The notes under the pieces: model-generated
Told to the model about the DNA's origin: nothing
What the model saw: only the letters and a program-made list of their open reading frames with translations
Databases searched by the model: none
NCBI RefSeq assembly: GCF_006125015.1
Contig: NZ_SZZN01000001.1
Location: forward strand, 3,906,001-3,970,000
DNA length: 64,000 nucleotides
Reading direction: 5' to 3'
Origin: Roseovarius arcticus
Lineage (GTDB): Bacteria > Pseudomonadota > Alphaproteobacteria > Rhodobacterales > Rhodobacteraceae
Position numbers and translations under genes: made by a program
In this document: positions 34,894 to 43,723 of the stretch, one piece after another
Layout of the letters: the number at the start of each line of letters is the position of its first letter
Position numbering within the stretch: the first letter of the stretch is position 1

Positions 34894-35349
34894 GTGCTGG
34901 ATGAGTTCGACAGAAAAATACTGCAACATGTACAGCGCAACAATCAACTAACCAGCACGCAGCTGTCGGATCTTGTCGGCCTGTCGCCAACATCTATCCA
35001 GCGGCGCCTGAACAAATTGCGGTCGAGCAGGGTGATTGAGGCAGATATCGCTGTGGTATCGCCAGCCGCAGCTGATCGACCGCTGACGATGTTGGTCGCC
35101 GTCGAGCTGGCGCGCGAACGCTCGGATATTATAGACCGGTTCAAACGCGCCGTGCGGGACCGGGCAGAGGTGATGAGCGCATATTACGTGACAGGCGAGA
35201 CGGATTTTCTGTTGATCGTCAGCGCCAAGGATATGGCAGATTATGAGGCCTTCACGCGCGATTTCTTTTACAACAACGTGGATATAAAGGGCTTCAAAAC
35301 GACCGTGGTAATGGACCGCATCAAGGCTTCATTTTCGCTGCCGCTATGA
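34894..35349 (+). CDS. Lrp/AsnC-family regulator of the ectoine operon
   Basis: A 151-residue Lrp/AsnC protein: helix-turn-helix at about residues 4-60 (QLTSTQLSDLVGLSPTSIQR), then a RAM effector domain (about 65-145) with AYYVTGETDFLLIVSAKD. It starts at GTG 34894, preceded by GGGGAA 8 bases upstream. It is divergent from doeA with 120 bases between, the same arrangement as DoeX/AsnC in known ectoine-utilisation clusters, where pathway intermediates act as inducers. Hence it probably controls doeA-doeB-doeD in response to ectoine metabolites. Confidence 0.88.
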   Translation: MLDEFDRKILQHVQRNNQLTSTQLSDLVGLSPTSIQRRLNKLRSSRVIEADIAVVSPAAADRPLTMLVAVELARERSDIIDRFKRAVRDRAEVMSAYYVTGETDFLLIVSAKDMADYEAFTRDFFYNNVDIKGFKTTVVMDRIKASFSLPL

Positions 35350-35462
35350 TTTTCTGCGCGAAACTGCGGGCAGGGGTCACCTACTTCGCGCCGGTTTTCC
35401 TTCATGGGCCGCGCGGCAAGTTATCGGCTTGATCGTCTGCAGCCCCGGCGCTGTCCCGGCCG

Positions 35463-35603
35463 CTACGGGATCATCAGCCGTATAGCGTAGGCGACGATGC
35501 CAAGGGCGCCGATCGACAGCAGCCAGATCAGGACGAACCAGCCAAGCCGGCTCCACAGTGTGGAATTGCGCTTGCCCCGGTCCTGTCGCGCGCCGCCGGG
35601 CAT
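35463..35603 (-). CDS. Small membrane subunit of cytochrome bd (DUF2474)
   Basis: A 46-residue peptide with a basic N-terminus and one hydrophobic helix (LGWFVLIWLLSIGALGIVAYAIRL). This is the DUF2474 pattern, a small accessory protein encoded beside CIO-type bd oxidases and analogous to CydX in position. Its ATG overlaps the cydB stop (TGATG), so it is cotranslated. It probably stabilises the oxidase in the inner membrane. Confidence 0.75.
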   Translation of the reverse strand: MPGGARQDRGKRNSTLWSRLGWFVLIWLLSIGALGIVAYAIRLMIP

Positions 35604-36634
35604 CAGTGATAGCCCTTTTCCGGGTCGATTTTGCCGCGAAATACCCAATAGGCGTAGGCAGTGTAGGCCAGGATCGTGGGCAGAAGGACAGATGCGCCGA
35701 CCAGCAGGAAAATCTGGCTGCGCGCAGGGGCTGCGGCCTCATAAATCGTCACCTCGGTCGGAACGATGTAGGGGAACATCGACACACCCAGCCCGACAAA
35801 GCACAGCGTGAACAGCGCCAGTGCCAGCACGAAGGGTCGATATTCGTGCCGATGCACCATTAGCGAGCGGAACATCAGCGCCGCGATTATTGCAACCGCC
35901 CCGCCGACGCCGATGGCCAGCAAAATGTGCCAGCCCGCGAACCAGCGTGCGTAATATCCGTCCTGCAAGAACGGCGTCCAGAGGCTGACCGCAGCGATAA
36001 AGACCAGCGTGACGATACCCAAAGGCCACGCGCGCACGCGCATCCGTTCCTGTAGCTCGCCCGATGTCTTAGCAACGAGCCACGTCGCGCCCAGTAGCAT
36101 GTAGCCCACCATCACGCCGATACCCACAGTCAGCGAAAAGGGCGTGGCCCAGTCCCACCAGCCGCCTGAATATGCGCGCGCGGCCTTGTCGACTTCGATA
36201 CCCTGAAGCAACGCGCCAAGGGCGATACCTTGCGACAAGGATGCGACCGCAGATCCACCGATAAATGCGGCATCCCACGCCCAGCGTCGCCGCTCGGACC
36301 GCCAGCGGAATTCGAACGCAACCCCGCGAAAGATGAGCGCAAGCAGCATAGCGATAATCGGCGCATAGAGCGCGGGCAGGATCAGCGCATAGGCCAGCGG
36401 AAACGCCGCAAGCAGGCCGCCGCCGCCCAGAACCAGCCACGTCTCGTTGCCGTCCCAAACGGGCGCAACCGAGTTCATAATGACGTCCCTGTCGCCTTTG
36501 CGCCGCTCAACCGCAAAGAGCATTCCCAGTCCCAGATCAAAGCCATCGAGGATGACATAGACCAGCACGGCAAAGGCAATCAGGAACGCCCAGATCGTCG
36601 TCAGGTCCAGCGAAAAGCCTTCTGCGATGGGCAT
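35603..36634 (-). CDS. cydB: Cytochrome bd-type quinol oxidase subunit II
   Basis: A 343-residue integral membrane protein with eight or nine helices. The start WAFLIAFAVLVYVILDGFDLG is the diagnostic CydB N-terminus; WDGNETWLVLGGGGLLAAFP follows. It forms a heterodimer with CydA and reduces oxygen to water with electrons from quinol. Short length and sequence agree with the cyanide-insensitive (CIO) branch. GGAGG precedes the ATG, three bases after the cydA stop. Confidence 0.94.
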   Translation of the reverse strand: MPIAEGFSLDLTTIWAFLIAFAVLVYVILDGFDLGLGMLFAVERRKGDRDVIMNSVAPVWDGNETWLVLGGGGLLAAFPLAYALILPALYAPIIAMLLALIFRGVAFEFRWRSERRRWAWDAAFIGGSAVASLSQGIALGALLQGIEVDKAARAYSGGWWDWATPFSLTVGIGVMVGYMLLGATWLVAKTSGELQERMRVRAWPLGIVTLVFIAAVSLWTPFLQDGYYARWFAGWHILLAIGVGGAVAIIAALMFRSLMVHRHEYRPFVLALALFTLCFVGLGVSMFPYIVPTEVTIYEAAAPARSQIFLLVGASVLLPTILAYTAYAYWVFRGKIDPEKGYH

Positions 36635-36637
36635 GGC

Positions 36638-38086
36638 TCAATCCTCCTTCTTGGTAGTGTCGGCGCCGGGTGCATCCTCGTGCGGGGCGGACGCGATGCC
36701 TGCGGTGCGCGTCGGGCCGTCGATCGAATCCTTCAGGCGCGCCTCCTGCATCTTGGGCTCTCGGGCCATCAGGCGCATGATATAGTACGTACCAGCGCCA
36801 AAGACTGAAAAGTAGATGACGATGAACGCAACCAATGATGCGCCAACGGCTGGTGCGGCCAACGGCGCTGCGCTGTCGACCGTGCGCAAGAGGCCGTAGA
36901 CGGTAAAGGGCTGGCGGCCAACCTCGGTCGTGACCCATCCGGCCAGCACGGCGATCAGGCCGGATGGCCCCATCGCCAGCGCCGCTCGGTGCAGCCATGG
37001 CGCCTCGTACAGCCGCCCGCGCCACCGCGCCAATAGAGACCACATCCCGATTCCCAGCATGGCAAATCCGAGCGCCACCATGATCCGGAACGACCAGAAG
37101 ACGATGAACACGGGCGGCTGATCGGCATCGGGCACAGTATCGAGGCCCGCAAGCGGCGCGTTCAGATCATGTTTGAGAATGAGCGACGACAGCTTGGGAA
37201 TGCCGACCGCATAATCCAGCGTCTGTGTCTTTTCATTAGGAATACCAAACAGATACAGCGGCGCGCCGTCTGGGTGACTCTCGTAATGGCCCTCCATCGC
37301 CATAATCTTGGCAGGCTGATGTTCCAGCGTGTTGATACCGTGCAGATCCCCGAGGAATATCTGCACCGGCGCCACGATCGCGGCCATCCACATCGCCATC
37401 GAAAACATGGTGCGCGTGGCCGGGCTTGCCTCCTCATTCCGGCGGCGGTGGCGCAGCAAGTGATAGGCCCCAACGCCACCAATGATAAACGCAGTCGTCA
37501 GATAGGCCGCTGTCACGGTATGCATCAGGCGGTATGGAAAGGACGGGTTGAACACGATCTGCCAGAAATCCTCGGGCATGAACTGTCCGGTGCTGGCGTC
37601 AATGCTGAAGCCTGCGGGCGTGTGCATCCAGCTATTCACAGACAGGATCCAGAACGCCGAAAAGAATGTGCCAAAGGCGACGGCAGCGCAGGCGGCCATA
37701 TGCAACTTCTCGCCGACCTTGTCGCGCCCGAACAGCATGATGCCTAGAAAGCCCGCTTCGAGAAAGAACGCCGACAGCACCTCGTAGGCCATCGGCCCGC
37801 CGATGACCGGCCCGGCCTTGTCCGAGAACACCGACCAGTTGGTGCCAAACTGGTAGGACATCACGATGCCCGACACGACGCCCATCGCAAAGGCGAGCGC
37901 GAAAATCTTTACCCAGTAGCGAAAGAGATCAAGATACTTGTGCTCGCGCGTCCAGAGCCACAGACCGTTCAGCACTGCCAGATAGCTGGCCAAACCGATG
38001 GTGAAGGCGGGGAACAAAAAGTGGAATGAGACGGTAAAGGCGAACTGAATACGCGCCAGCAGCACAGCGTCGAACGATCCGAGCAT
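36638..38086 (-). CDS. cydA: Cytochrome bd-type quinol oxidase subunit I
   Basis: A 482-residue subunit when started at ATG 38086, which has GAGG 7 bases upstream and matches the usual N-terminus MLGSFDAVLLARIQFAFTVS; longer readings back to 38173 add a non-conserved stretch. His22 in FTVSFHFLFPAFTIG is a haem ligand position. GWVTTEVGRQPFTVYG is the Q-loop end, and the Q-loop is short, as in CIO-type oxidases that resist cyanide. The enzyme gives high-affinity respiration under low oxygen or nitrosative stress. It is the first gene of the cydA-cydB-small peptide operon. Confidence 0.95.
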   Translation of the reverse strand: MLGSFDAVLLARIQFAFTVSFHFLFPAFTIGLASYLAVLNGLWLWTREHKYLDLFRYWVKIFALAFAMGVVSGIVMSYQFGTNWSVFSDKAGPVIGGPMAYEVLSAFFLEAGFLGIMLFGRDKVGEKLHMAACAAVAFGTFFSAFWILSVNSWMHTPAGFSIDASTGQFMPEDFWQIVFNPSFPYRLMHTVTAAYLTTAFIIGGVGAYHLLRHRRRNEEASPATRTMFSMAMWMAAIVAPVQIFLGDLHGINTLEHQPAKIMAMEGHYESHPDGAPLYLFGIPNEKTQTLDYAVGIPKLSSLILKHDLNAPLAGLDTVPDADQPPVFIVFWSFRIMVALGFAMLGIGMWSLLARWRGRLYEAPWLHRAALAMGPSGLIAVLAGWVTTEVGRQPFTVYGLLRTVDSAAPLAAPAVGASLVAFIVIYFSVFGAGTYYIMRLMAREPKMQEARLKDSIDGPTRTAGIASAPHEDAPGADTTKKED

Positions 38087-38199
38087 GAAATACCTCGATA
38101 ATTGACTTGGCGTGCATGTAGCCCAAGGGGGCGTGGCGGGCAATGTTGCGGCAGGCGCCGGCGAATGTGACATAGGGCCGCGCCGAAGGTAGCAACCGT

Positions 38200-39021
38200 C
38201 TAAACCGGCGGCGCGACGATCTGCGACAGCAGGTCCAGAAACATCGCAAACAGCTCGGCCTGTGATGATACGCCCAGCTTGGCATAAGCGTGGCGGCGAT
38301 GGACTTTTACCGTGTCCGCGCTGATGTCCAGCGTCATGGCAATCGCCTCGGTCGAGTGGCCTTTTAGCACCAAGGCAACGACCTGCCTCTGGCGCTCTGA
38401 CAGTACGTCCTCGCCCAAGGCGGCCAGCGCGGCGCCGATAGGATCGGGCGCGCGGCCCGGCCCGGCGTGGGGGCCAAATCCCAGATCGGGCCCGGTCCAG
38501 TGCCGGAGTAAGAGCGCCGAGATCAGCGGTGCCAGACTGCGCAGCGTCGCCATTTCGCCGGATGCAAAGACCGCTCCGCCATGGCGCCGCGTGACGCTAT
38601 AGACCAGCACTGCGCCGTCCGGCAAAGCGCAGAAGATCCCTATCTCGTCTGTGATCCGCGTGCGCCTGTAATGCTGCTCGTAATACTCGGACTTGAAAAA
38701 TTCGTCTGGTGCGATCTCATAAAGGGAGGCAGTCCCATTGGTGCGGCCTTGCTGCACCTCGCTATAGAACGGGTCCAGCAGGAATGGACCCAGCAGGTAC
38801 TGCGCCACGACGATGCGCGCCTCAGCCGGATCGGCTATGTCGGTATAAGGGCCGCGCGGGCGCTCGCCGTCCTTGTAGGCAAACAGCATCGCATTGTCGA
38901 AGGCTACAGCGCGCGCGATGGCGGCAGTCAGCGCATCCATGAAGTCCGGCGTGCCGATGGCATCCACGGCGCCAGCAAAGCCGACGGCCAAATCGGCGAG
39001 GTCGCAGGTATGTCCGTCCAT
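38200..39021 (-). CDS. LuxR-family transcriptional regulator
   Basis: A 273-residue regulator: an N-terminal sensory domain of unclear type (about 1-170, no obvious autoinducer-binding motif) and a C-terminal LuxR helix-turn-helix at about 205-265 (LSERQRQVVALVLKGHSTEA, then AMTLDISADTVKVHRRHAYA). It is divergent from the glutamine-synthetase-like gene, with 111 bases between starts, so it is the likely controller of the ligase/ABC operon. No acyl-homoserine-lactone synthase is nearby; this is a solo LuxR with an unknown ligand. Confidence 0.88.
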   Translation of the reverse strand: MDGHTCDLADLAVGFAGAVDAIGTPDFMDALTAAIARAVAFDNAMLFAYKDGERPRGPYTDIADPAEARIVVAQYLLGPFLLDPFYSEVQQGRTNGTASLYEIAPDEFFKSEYYEQHYRRTRITDEIGIFCALPDGAVLVYSVTRRHGGAVFASGEMATLRSLAPLISALLLRHWTGPDLGFGPHAGPGRAPDPIGAALAALGEDVLSERQRQVVALVLKGHSTEAIAMTLDISADTVKVHRRHAYAKLGVSSQAELFAMFLDLLSQIVAPPV

Positions 39022-39132
39022 CGGCGGGCGTCTAATCCTTTGGGGTTATTGGGCGCGGCACGCGCTTCAGCCTAACCTTAGCATCAAGAATTAACCAGAT
39101 ACCTCATCGCACCAGGCCAGACAGGGTGAAAC

Positions 39133-40467
39133 GTGAGCAAAACCGAAGAGCAGACAACAGCAGGACAGGGCGCGCCGACCGACCCCGACAATGTGCATAT
39201 CGGCATCTTTGACGCCAATGGCGTGTTCCGCCACAAAAAGGTCAGCGGCGCCAAGGCTGCCAAACTGGCCAAAACCGGCGGCCCGTTTTGCGATATCCTA
39301 TACAGCTGGGACACGAACGAGGTGCCGCAAGAGACGGGCGCGTTCATCGACCGGCCCACGGTGATCGACCCTGCATCGATGCGCGCCTATCCCTTTGCCG
39401 AAAATGACGCGCTGGCGATTTCCGATTTCGTCCAGCCGTTCGGTGCGAAAAGCGCCCGCAATCAGGCGCAAGCCATGGTGGAGCGTGCGGCCAAAGCTGG
39501 CTTTACCGTTCACGCCGCGTTCGAGTTTGAGTTCACCGTGATGGATGAAACGCCCCGCACCCTGCGACAAAAGGGGTTTCGCGGCCTCGACCACTTTGCC
39601 GAGGGCAACCGCACATATTCACTTCAGACCGAGGCGCTGCATCACGACCTTCTGGCCGATTTCGAGGCGATGATGACCCGCCTGGGCATCACGCTGGACG
39701 CAATGCACACAGAACTGGGGCCGGGCTTCTTTGAGGCGCCGCTGATGCATGCGGAAGGGTTGAAGGCTGCTGACGACGCCGCCCTTTTCAAAAACTTTGC
39801 CAAGGCATTTTTTCTGCGCGAGGGGCTGACCGCCGCCTTCATGGCCAAGCTGTCACCGGACCTGCCCGGCCAATCGGGGCACCTGCATATGTCCCTGCGC
39901 AAAGATGGCGCGCCCGCCTTTGCGGACACAACCGCCGAGCATGGGCTGTCAGAAAACGCCCGCTATTTTATTGGCGGCGTCGTCACGTTGATGCCCGAAA
40001 TGCTGGCGCTGTGCAGCCATACGGTCAATGCCTACAAGCGTATGGTGCCGGGCGCTTGGGCGCCCACATGGGCCAGTTGGGGGGTGCAGAACCGCACCGC
40101 AGCCTTGCGCGTCATCAACGATGATCCTGCGGCGACGCGTATCGAATTTCGCGTGCCGGCCGCTGATACGAACCCGTTTGCCGCCTACGCCATGTGCCTT
40201 GGCGCTGGAATGTATGGTATTGAAAACTGCATTGTGCCGCCCGCGCCCGAGGCCGGGGATTGCTACGCGGTGGACGCTGCCGGCGCGTTGAAATTTCCGC
40301 GCACTCTGGCTGATGCGGCAGACCGGCTGGAGGCGTCGCAGGCGGCGCGCGAGATCTTTGGTGATGATTTCGTCGATACCTTCGTAAAGCTGCGCCGTTA
40401 CGAGGTTGCTGCCCATAATGCCCAAGTCGGCGCGTGGGAGCTCGAACGCTACCTAGAAGTGGTCTGA
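39133..40467 (+). CDS. Glutamine-synthetase-like gamma-glutamyl amide ligase
   Basis: A 444-residue glutamine-synthetase-fold ligase (GlnA/PuuA-like). The N-terminal beta-grasp (GIFDANGVFRHKKVSG) and the catalytic C-terminal domain are seen: FEFEFTVMDE (metal Glu), HTELGPGFFEAP, GQSGHLHMSL (His) and NRTAALRVI with RIEFRVP (Arg and Glu). It is shorter than housekeeping GlnA and its adenylylation-site region differs, and it precedes a polyamine-type ABC transporter. So it likely ligates glutamate to an imported amine, as PuuA does. It starts at GTG 39133. Substrate is inferred only. Confidence 0.82.
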   Translation: MSKTEEQTTAGQGAPTDPDNVHIGIFDANGVFRHKKVSGAKAAKLAKTGGPFCDILYSWDTNEVPQETGAFIDRPTVIDPASMRAYPFAENDALAISDFVQPFGAKSARNQAQAMVERAAKAGFTVHAAFEFEFTVMDETPRTLRQKGFRGLDHFAEGNRTYSLQTEALHHDLLADFEAMMTRLGITLDAMHTELGPGFFEAPLMHAEGLKAADDAALFKNFAKAFFLREGLTAAFMAKLSPDLPGQSGHLHMSLRKDGAPAFADTTAEHGLSENARYFIGGVVTLMPEMLALCSHTVNAYKRMVPGAWAPTWASWGVQNRTAALRVINDDPAATRIEFRVPAADTNPFAAYAMCLGAGMYGIENCIVPPAPEAGDCYAVDAAGALKFPRTLADAADRLEASQAAREIFGDDFVDTFVKLRRYEVAAHNAQVGAWELERYLEVV

Positions 40468-40507
40468 AGACAAAAAATAAACAATAATCAACAGGGAGAA
40501 CGACATT

Positions 40508-41635
40508 ATGACACACCCCAAAAAACACCTGACGGACCGCCGCAGCGTGCTGCGAGGCGGGGCGGCAGCACTCGGCGCCGCTGCATTGGGCGGCATCGCG
40601 AGCCGCGCCCATGCCGCGACCGACATGCGCTACATGTGCTGGGAGGGCTATGACAAGCCCAGCATCCTCGACCCGTTCGAGGCCGCAAACGATGCAAACG
40701 TCGCCGTTGACCTGATCACTGACAGCGCTGGCGGCTTTGCCAAACTAGCGGCAGGCGGCTACCGCGACTTTGACGTGGTATCTTCAGACAGCCCGTGGAT
40801 TGCGCGGATGGGTCCTGCGGGCATTTGCGACTATTTGGACGATGCGGAATTCGCTGATGTCTACGACGATTTCTACCCGCAGTTTCGGGCGCCATTCGCG
40901 CCGCTTCAATACGAGGGCCAGACCACGGGCCTGCCGACGCGCTGGGGCTGGGTCGGCCCCACGGTTAATACCAATTTCGACAAGGTCGAGACATGGGCCA
41001 GCTACGATCCCTGCTTTGATCCGGCCTACCGCGACAAGATATGCGTTCTCGACTGGGGTGACTGGCCGATTATGCCGATGGCCCTGCATGCCGGGATCGA
41101 CCCGTACCAAGAGCTGGGCGATGCCGAGCTGAAGGAAATCCGCATGGTCCTGCGGGCGCTGTTCAAAAACACACGCGCGCTGGTCGGCGATCTGTCCGTC
41201 GCGCAAAAGGGCCTGATGGACGGCTCGTTCCGCGCGCTGATCGGCGGAGGCAGTTATTGCACTTCGGCGCTACGCAAGGATGGGCAGGACCACATCCTGT
41301 CGATCGTGCCCGAGCCGAAGAATGGCCTGAAACAAGGCATTATCTGGATGGAGGCGACCGGCATCCTGAAGGACACGGACAATCCTGAGCTATCCAAAAA
41401 ACTGGTCAAGCATATGGTATCGCCCGACGTCGCGGTCGAGTTGGCTTGGACAGAGGCGACCTGCAACCTTGTTCCCAGTCAGGCCGCCGAGGCCAAGTTC
41501 ACGGACGAACAGAAATCGGCCCTTCAGATGGATTACATGTGGGAGGCGTGGGAAAAGAGCCACTTCCACTCCGTCGCGCCCAATATCGACGACATGCTAG
41601 CCATCTTTCAGGAAGAGCTGGCTGCGTCCAACTGA
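40508..41635 (+). CDS. Tat-exported polyamine-type solute-binding protein
   Basis: A 375-residue periplasmic binding protein of the PotD/PotF type. The N-terminus DRRSVLRGGAAALGAAALGG has the twin Arg and hydrophobic stretch of a Tat signal, cut after AHA. The mature region begins MRYMCWEGYDKPSILDPFEA, followed by typical cluster D binding-protein features (FDVVSSDSPWIARM). It is the first transport gene, 40 bases after the ligase. GGGAG lies before the ATG. It is expected to bind an amine such as putrescine or spermidine, but specificity is unproven. Confidence 0.88.
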   Translation: MTHPKKHLTDRRSVLRGGAAALGAAALGGIASRAHAATDMRYMCWEGYDKPSILDPFEAANDANVAVDLITDSAGGFAKLAAGGYRDFDVVSSDSPWIARMGPAGICDYLDDAEFADVYDDFYPQFRAPFAPLQYEGQTTGLPTRWGWVGPTVNTNFDKVETWASYDPCFDPAYRDKICVLDWGDWPIMPMALHAGIDPYQELGDAELKEIRMVLRALFKNTRALVGDLSVAQKGLMDGSFRALIGGGSYCTSALRKDGQDHILSIVPEPKNGLKQGIIWMEATGILKDTDNPELSKKLVKHMVSPDVAVELAWTEATCNLVPSQAAEAKFTDEQKSALQMDYMWEAWEKSHFHSVAPNIDDMLAIFQEELAASN

Positions 41636-41643
41636 TGCAAGCT

Positions 41644-41673
41644 GCCCACCCGGCCTATCGTCGCCGGGTGGGC
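41644..41673 (+). terminator. Intercistronic hairpin between binding protein and ATPase
   Basis: GCCCACCCGGC pairs with GCCGGGTGGGC (11 perfect base pairs, 8-base loop), just after the binding-protein stop. Such structures commonly raise binding-protein levels over the membrane components by partial termination or by protecting the 3' end. No U-run follows, so partial termination is an inference. Confidence 0.7.
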
Positions 41674-41721
41674 GTGCCTTATAATAGCACCTCATAACAA
41701 AGAGCCGGAGACAGCCCGCCA

Positions 41722-42840
41722 GTGACCGATACAGTGACCCAGTCCAAACCGGGCGCCCCCATCATCGACGCCTCTGGCATCGACAAGTTCTACGAGAGCT
41801 TTCAGGCGCTTTTCGATATCTCGCTACAGGTGATGGATGGTGAATTTGTCGCCCTTGTCGGCCCGTCAGGCTGTGGCAAGACCTCGCTCTTGAAGATCCT
41901 CGCCGGGTTTGAGCAGCCCACAAAGGGCAAGCTGGAGATCATGGGCAAATCCGTCGTCGGCCTGCCACCGTCGCAGCGGCCCACACGGATGGTGTTTCAA
42001 AAACTGGCTCTGTTCCCCCACAAGACGGTCCGCGACAACATCGCCTTTCCGCTGAAACTGGCCAAGGTGGACGTAGCCGAGCAGGATGCAAGCGTCACCG
42101 AAATGATGCAACTCATGCACCTGCCAGAAGCGTATCGTACCCGCTATCCCGCCCAGCTATCAGGCGGAGAGCAGCAGCGCGTCGCGCTGGCGCGGTCCAT
42201 GATATCGCGCCCCAGCGTTCTGCTGCTGGACGAGCCGCTCAGCGCGCTGGACGTGAAGCTAAAGAAGGTCCTGCAGACCGAGATCAAGCATCTGCACCGC
42301 ACCGTGGGCACCAGCTTTGTCCACGTCACGCACGATCTGGAAGAGGCGATGATGCTGGCCGACCGTATCTGCGTGATGCGCAAGGGGCGTATCCTGCAAA
42401 ACGGCTCGCCCACGGATATCTACTACCGCCCCGCCGATGCCTTCGTTGCTGGATTCATCGGAGAGACGAACCTGATACCGGTCCAGATCAACGGCGCGGC
42501 GTTTACCCATCCATCCCTCAACTGCGCCGCGCCCATGCTGGAGGCCGAGCAGTTCAGCCCGGGCCACGCGGGCAGTAGCGGCTTGTTGATGATCCGCCCC
42601 GAGCTGATCACGATGCAAACCGCTGCTCCTCAGGCTGGCGACGACACTTGCGTCATGGAAGGCCGCGTCGAGGAGTTCTTTATCAAGGGCGCGTCGATCC
42701 AATACCGCGTTATTGTGGATGGTATGCGCGTGCCTATGATCGTCGACGTCCTTGGCACCGCCATCCCGCCTGCGGATGTGGCTCAGCAGGTCTGGCTTAG
42801 CTTCGCACGTAACGATCTCTATCTACTGGGCGAGGATTAA
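41722..42840 (+). CDS. Polyamine-type ABC transporter ATPase (PotA)
   Basis: A 372-residue ATPase. Walker A GPSGCGKTS, Q-loop VFQKLALFPH (with Lys where Glu/Asp is common), signature LSGGEQQRVALARSM, Walker B VLLLDEPLSALD and HVTHDLEEAM. A C-terminal TOBE domain (about residues 280-370) binds the regulator or substrate in this family. It starts at GTG 41722 with CGGAG upstream. Operon partner of the two permeases that follow at 42845 and 43720. Confidence 0.92.
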   Translation: MTDTVTQSKPGAPIIDASGIDKFYESFQALFDISLQVMDGEFVALVGPSGCGKTSLLKILAGFEQPTKGKLEIMGKSVVGLPPSQRPTRMVFQKLALFPHKTVRDNIAFPLKLAKVDVAEQDASVTEMMQLMHLPEAYRTRYPAQLSGGEQQRVALARSMISRPSVLLLDEPLSALDVKLKKVLQTEIKHLHRTVGTSFVHVTHDLEEAMMLADRICVMRKGRILQNGSPTDIYYRPADAFVAGFIGETNLIPVQINGAAFTHPSLNCAAPMLEAEQFSPGHAGSSGLLMIRPELITMQTAAPQAGDDTCVMEGRVEEFFIKGASIQYRVIVDGMRVPMIVDVLGTAIPPADVAQQVWLSFARNDLYLLGED

Positions 42841-42844
42841 GCCC

Positions 42845-43723
42845 ATGCGCATCATCCGCAAATCATGGACGGACCCGGGCCTTTTGCTGGCAACGTTGCC
42901 ATTGACGGCGATCATGGCGTTCTTCTTTTTGATCCCGCTGGTGATGACCGCGCTGCTCAGCTTCCAAGGCACGCAGTATTACCGCCTGATCTGGACGTGG
43001 AGCAGCGACACGTGGGTCGATGTATTCACCCACTGGCACTATTGGTCGATCATCATTCGAACGCTGACAATGGCGCTGATCTGCGTCGTTTTGTGCGTCC
43101 TCATCAGCCTGCCTGTGTCCTACGCGATGGTGCACCGCGTTCGGTCGCTGGAGAACCACATCACGATCCTGATCGTCTTCGCCTTCCTTACCGACGCGGT
43201 GCTAAAGACGTTCGGGTGGGTGCTGTTTCTGGACCGCACAGGCGTGATGAACGGCGCGCTAAGCGCGCTGGGCTTTGGCCCTCAGGCGACGGATATCCTC
43301 TTTACGCCGGTCGCCACAATGCTGGGCATGGTTTACAATCTGCTGCCCTACACGATTTTCTGCATCTATCTGTCGATGAAACGGATCGACCGCGATCTGA
43401 TGCTGGCCGCCTACGATGCAGGCGCATCGCGGTTTCGCACATTCTGGGAGATTACGTTGCCTTTGGCGCGGCCCGGCATCTTTGCGGGCGCAATCCTAGT
43501 ATTTGTGCTGGCGCTGGGCGTGTTTTTGGAGCCAAAGGTCATGGGCGGCGGTACGTCCCCGATGGCGGCCGAGCTGATCCGCCAGACTTTCGAGACGCGG
43601 GTGAATTGGCCGCTGGGCGCGGCGCTGACGCTGGTCATTATCGTCATCGGCACGGCGACGCTGGCAGTTGCGGGGCTCGCCGCGCACCGCGCGACCAAGG
43701 CCGCAGCGGAGAGCACAGAATGA
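42845..43723 (+). CDS. Polyamine-type ABC transporter permease (PotB)
   Basis: A 292-residue permease with six helices; the first is at about residues 11-35 (LLLATLPLTAIMAFFFLIPL). The EAA-type loop AAYDAGASRFRTFWEITLPL is present near residue 190. The start at ATG 42845 lies four bases after the ATPase stop; a longer frame beginning at 42752 would be mostly overlap. Membrane partner of PotC. Confidence 0.9.
   Translation: MRIIRKSWTDPGLLLATLPLTAIMAFFFLIPLVMTALLSFQGTQYYRLIWTWSSDTWVDVFTHWHYWSIIIRTLTMALICVVLCVLISLPVSYAMVHRVRSLENHITILIVFAFLTDAVLKTFGWVLFLDRTGVMNGALSALGFGPQATDILFTPVATMLGMVYNLLPYTIFCIYLSMKRIDRDLMLAAYDAGASRFRTFWEITLPLARPGIFAGAILVFVLALGVFLEPKVMGGGTSPMAAELIRQTFETRVNWPLGAALTLVIIVIGTATLAVAGLAAHRATKAAAESTE

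Noticed and set aside
42865..43719. Upstream extension of the PotC frame
   Set aside because: It overlaps PotB fully; PotC homology starts at the ATG at 43720, which overlaps the PotB stop.
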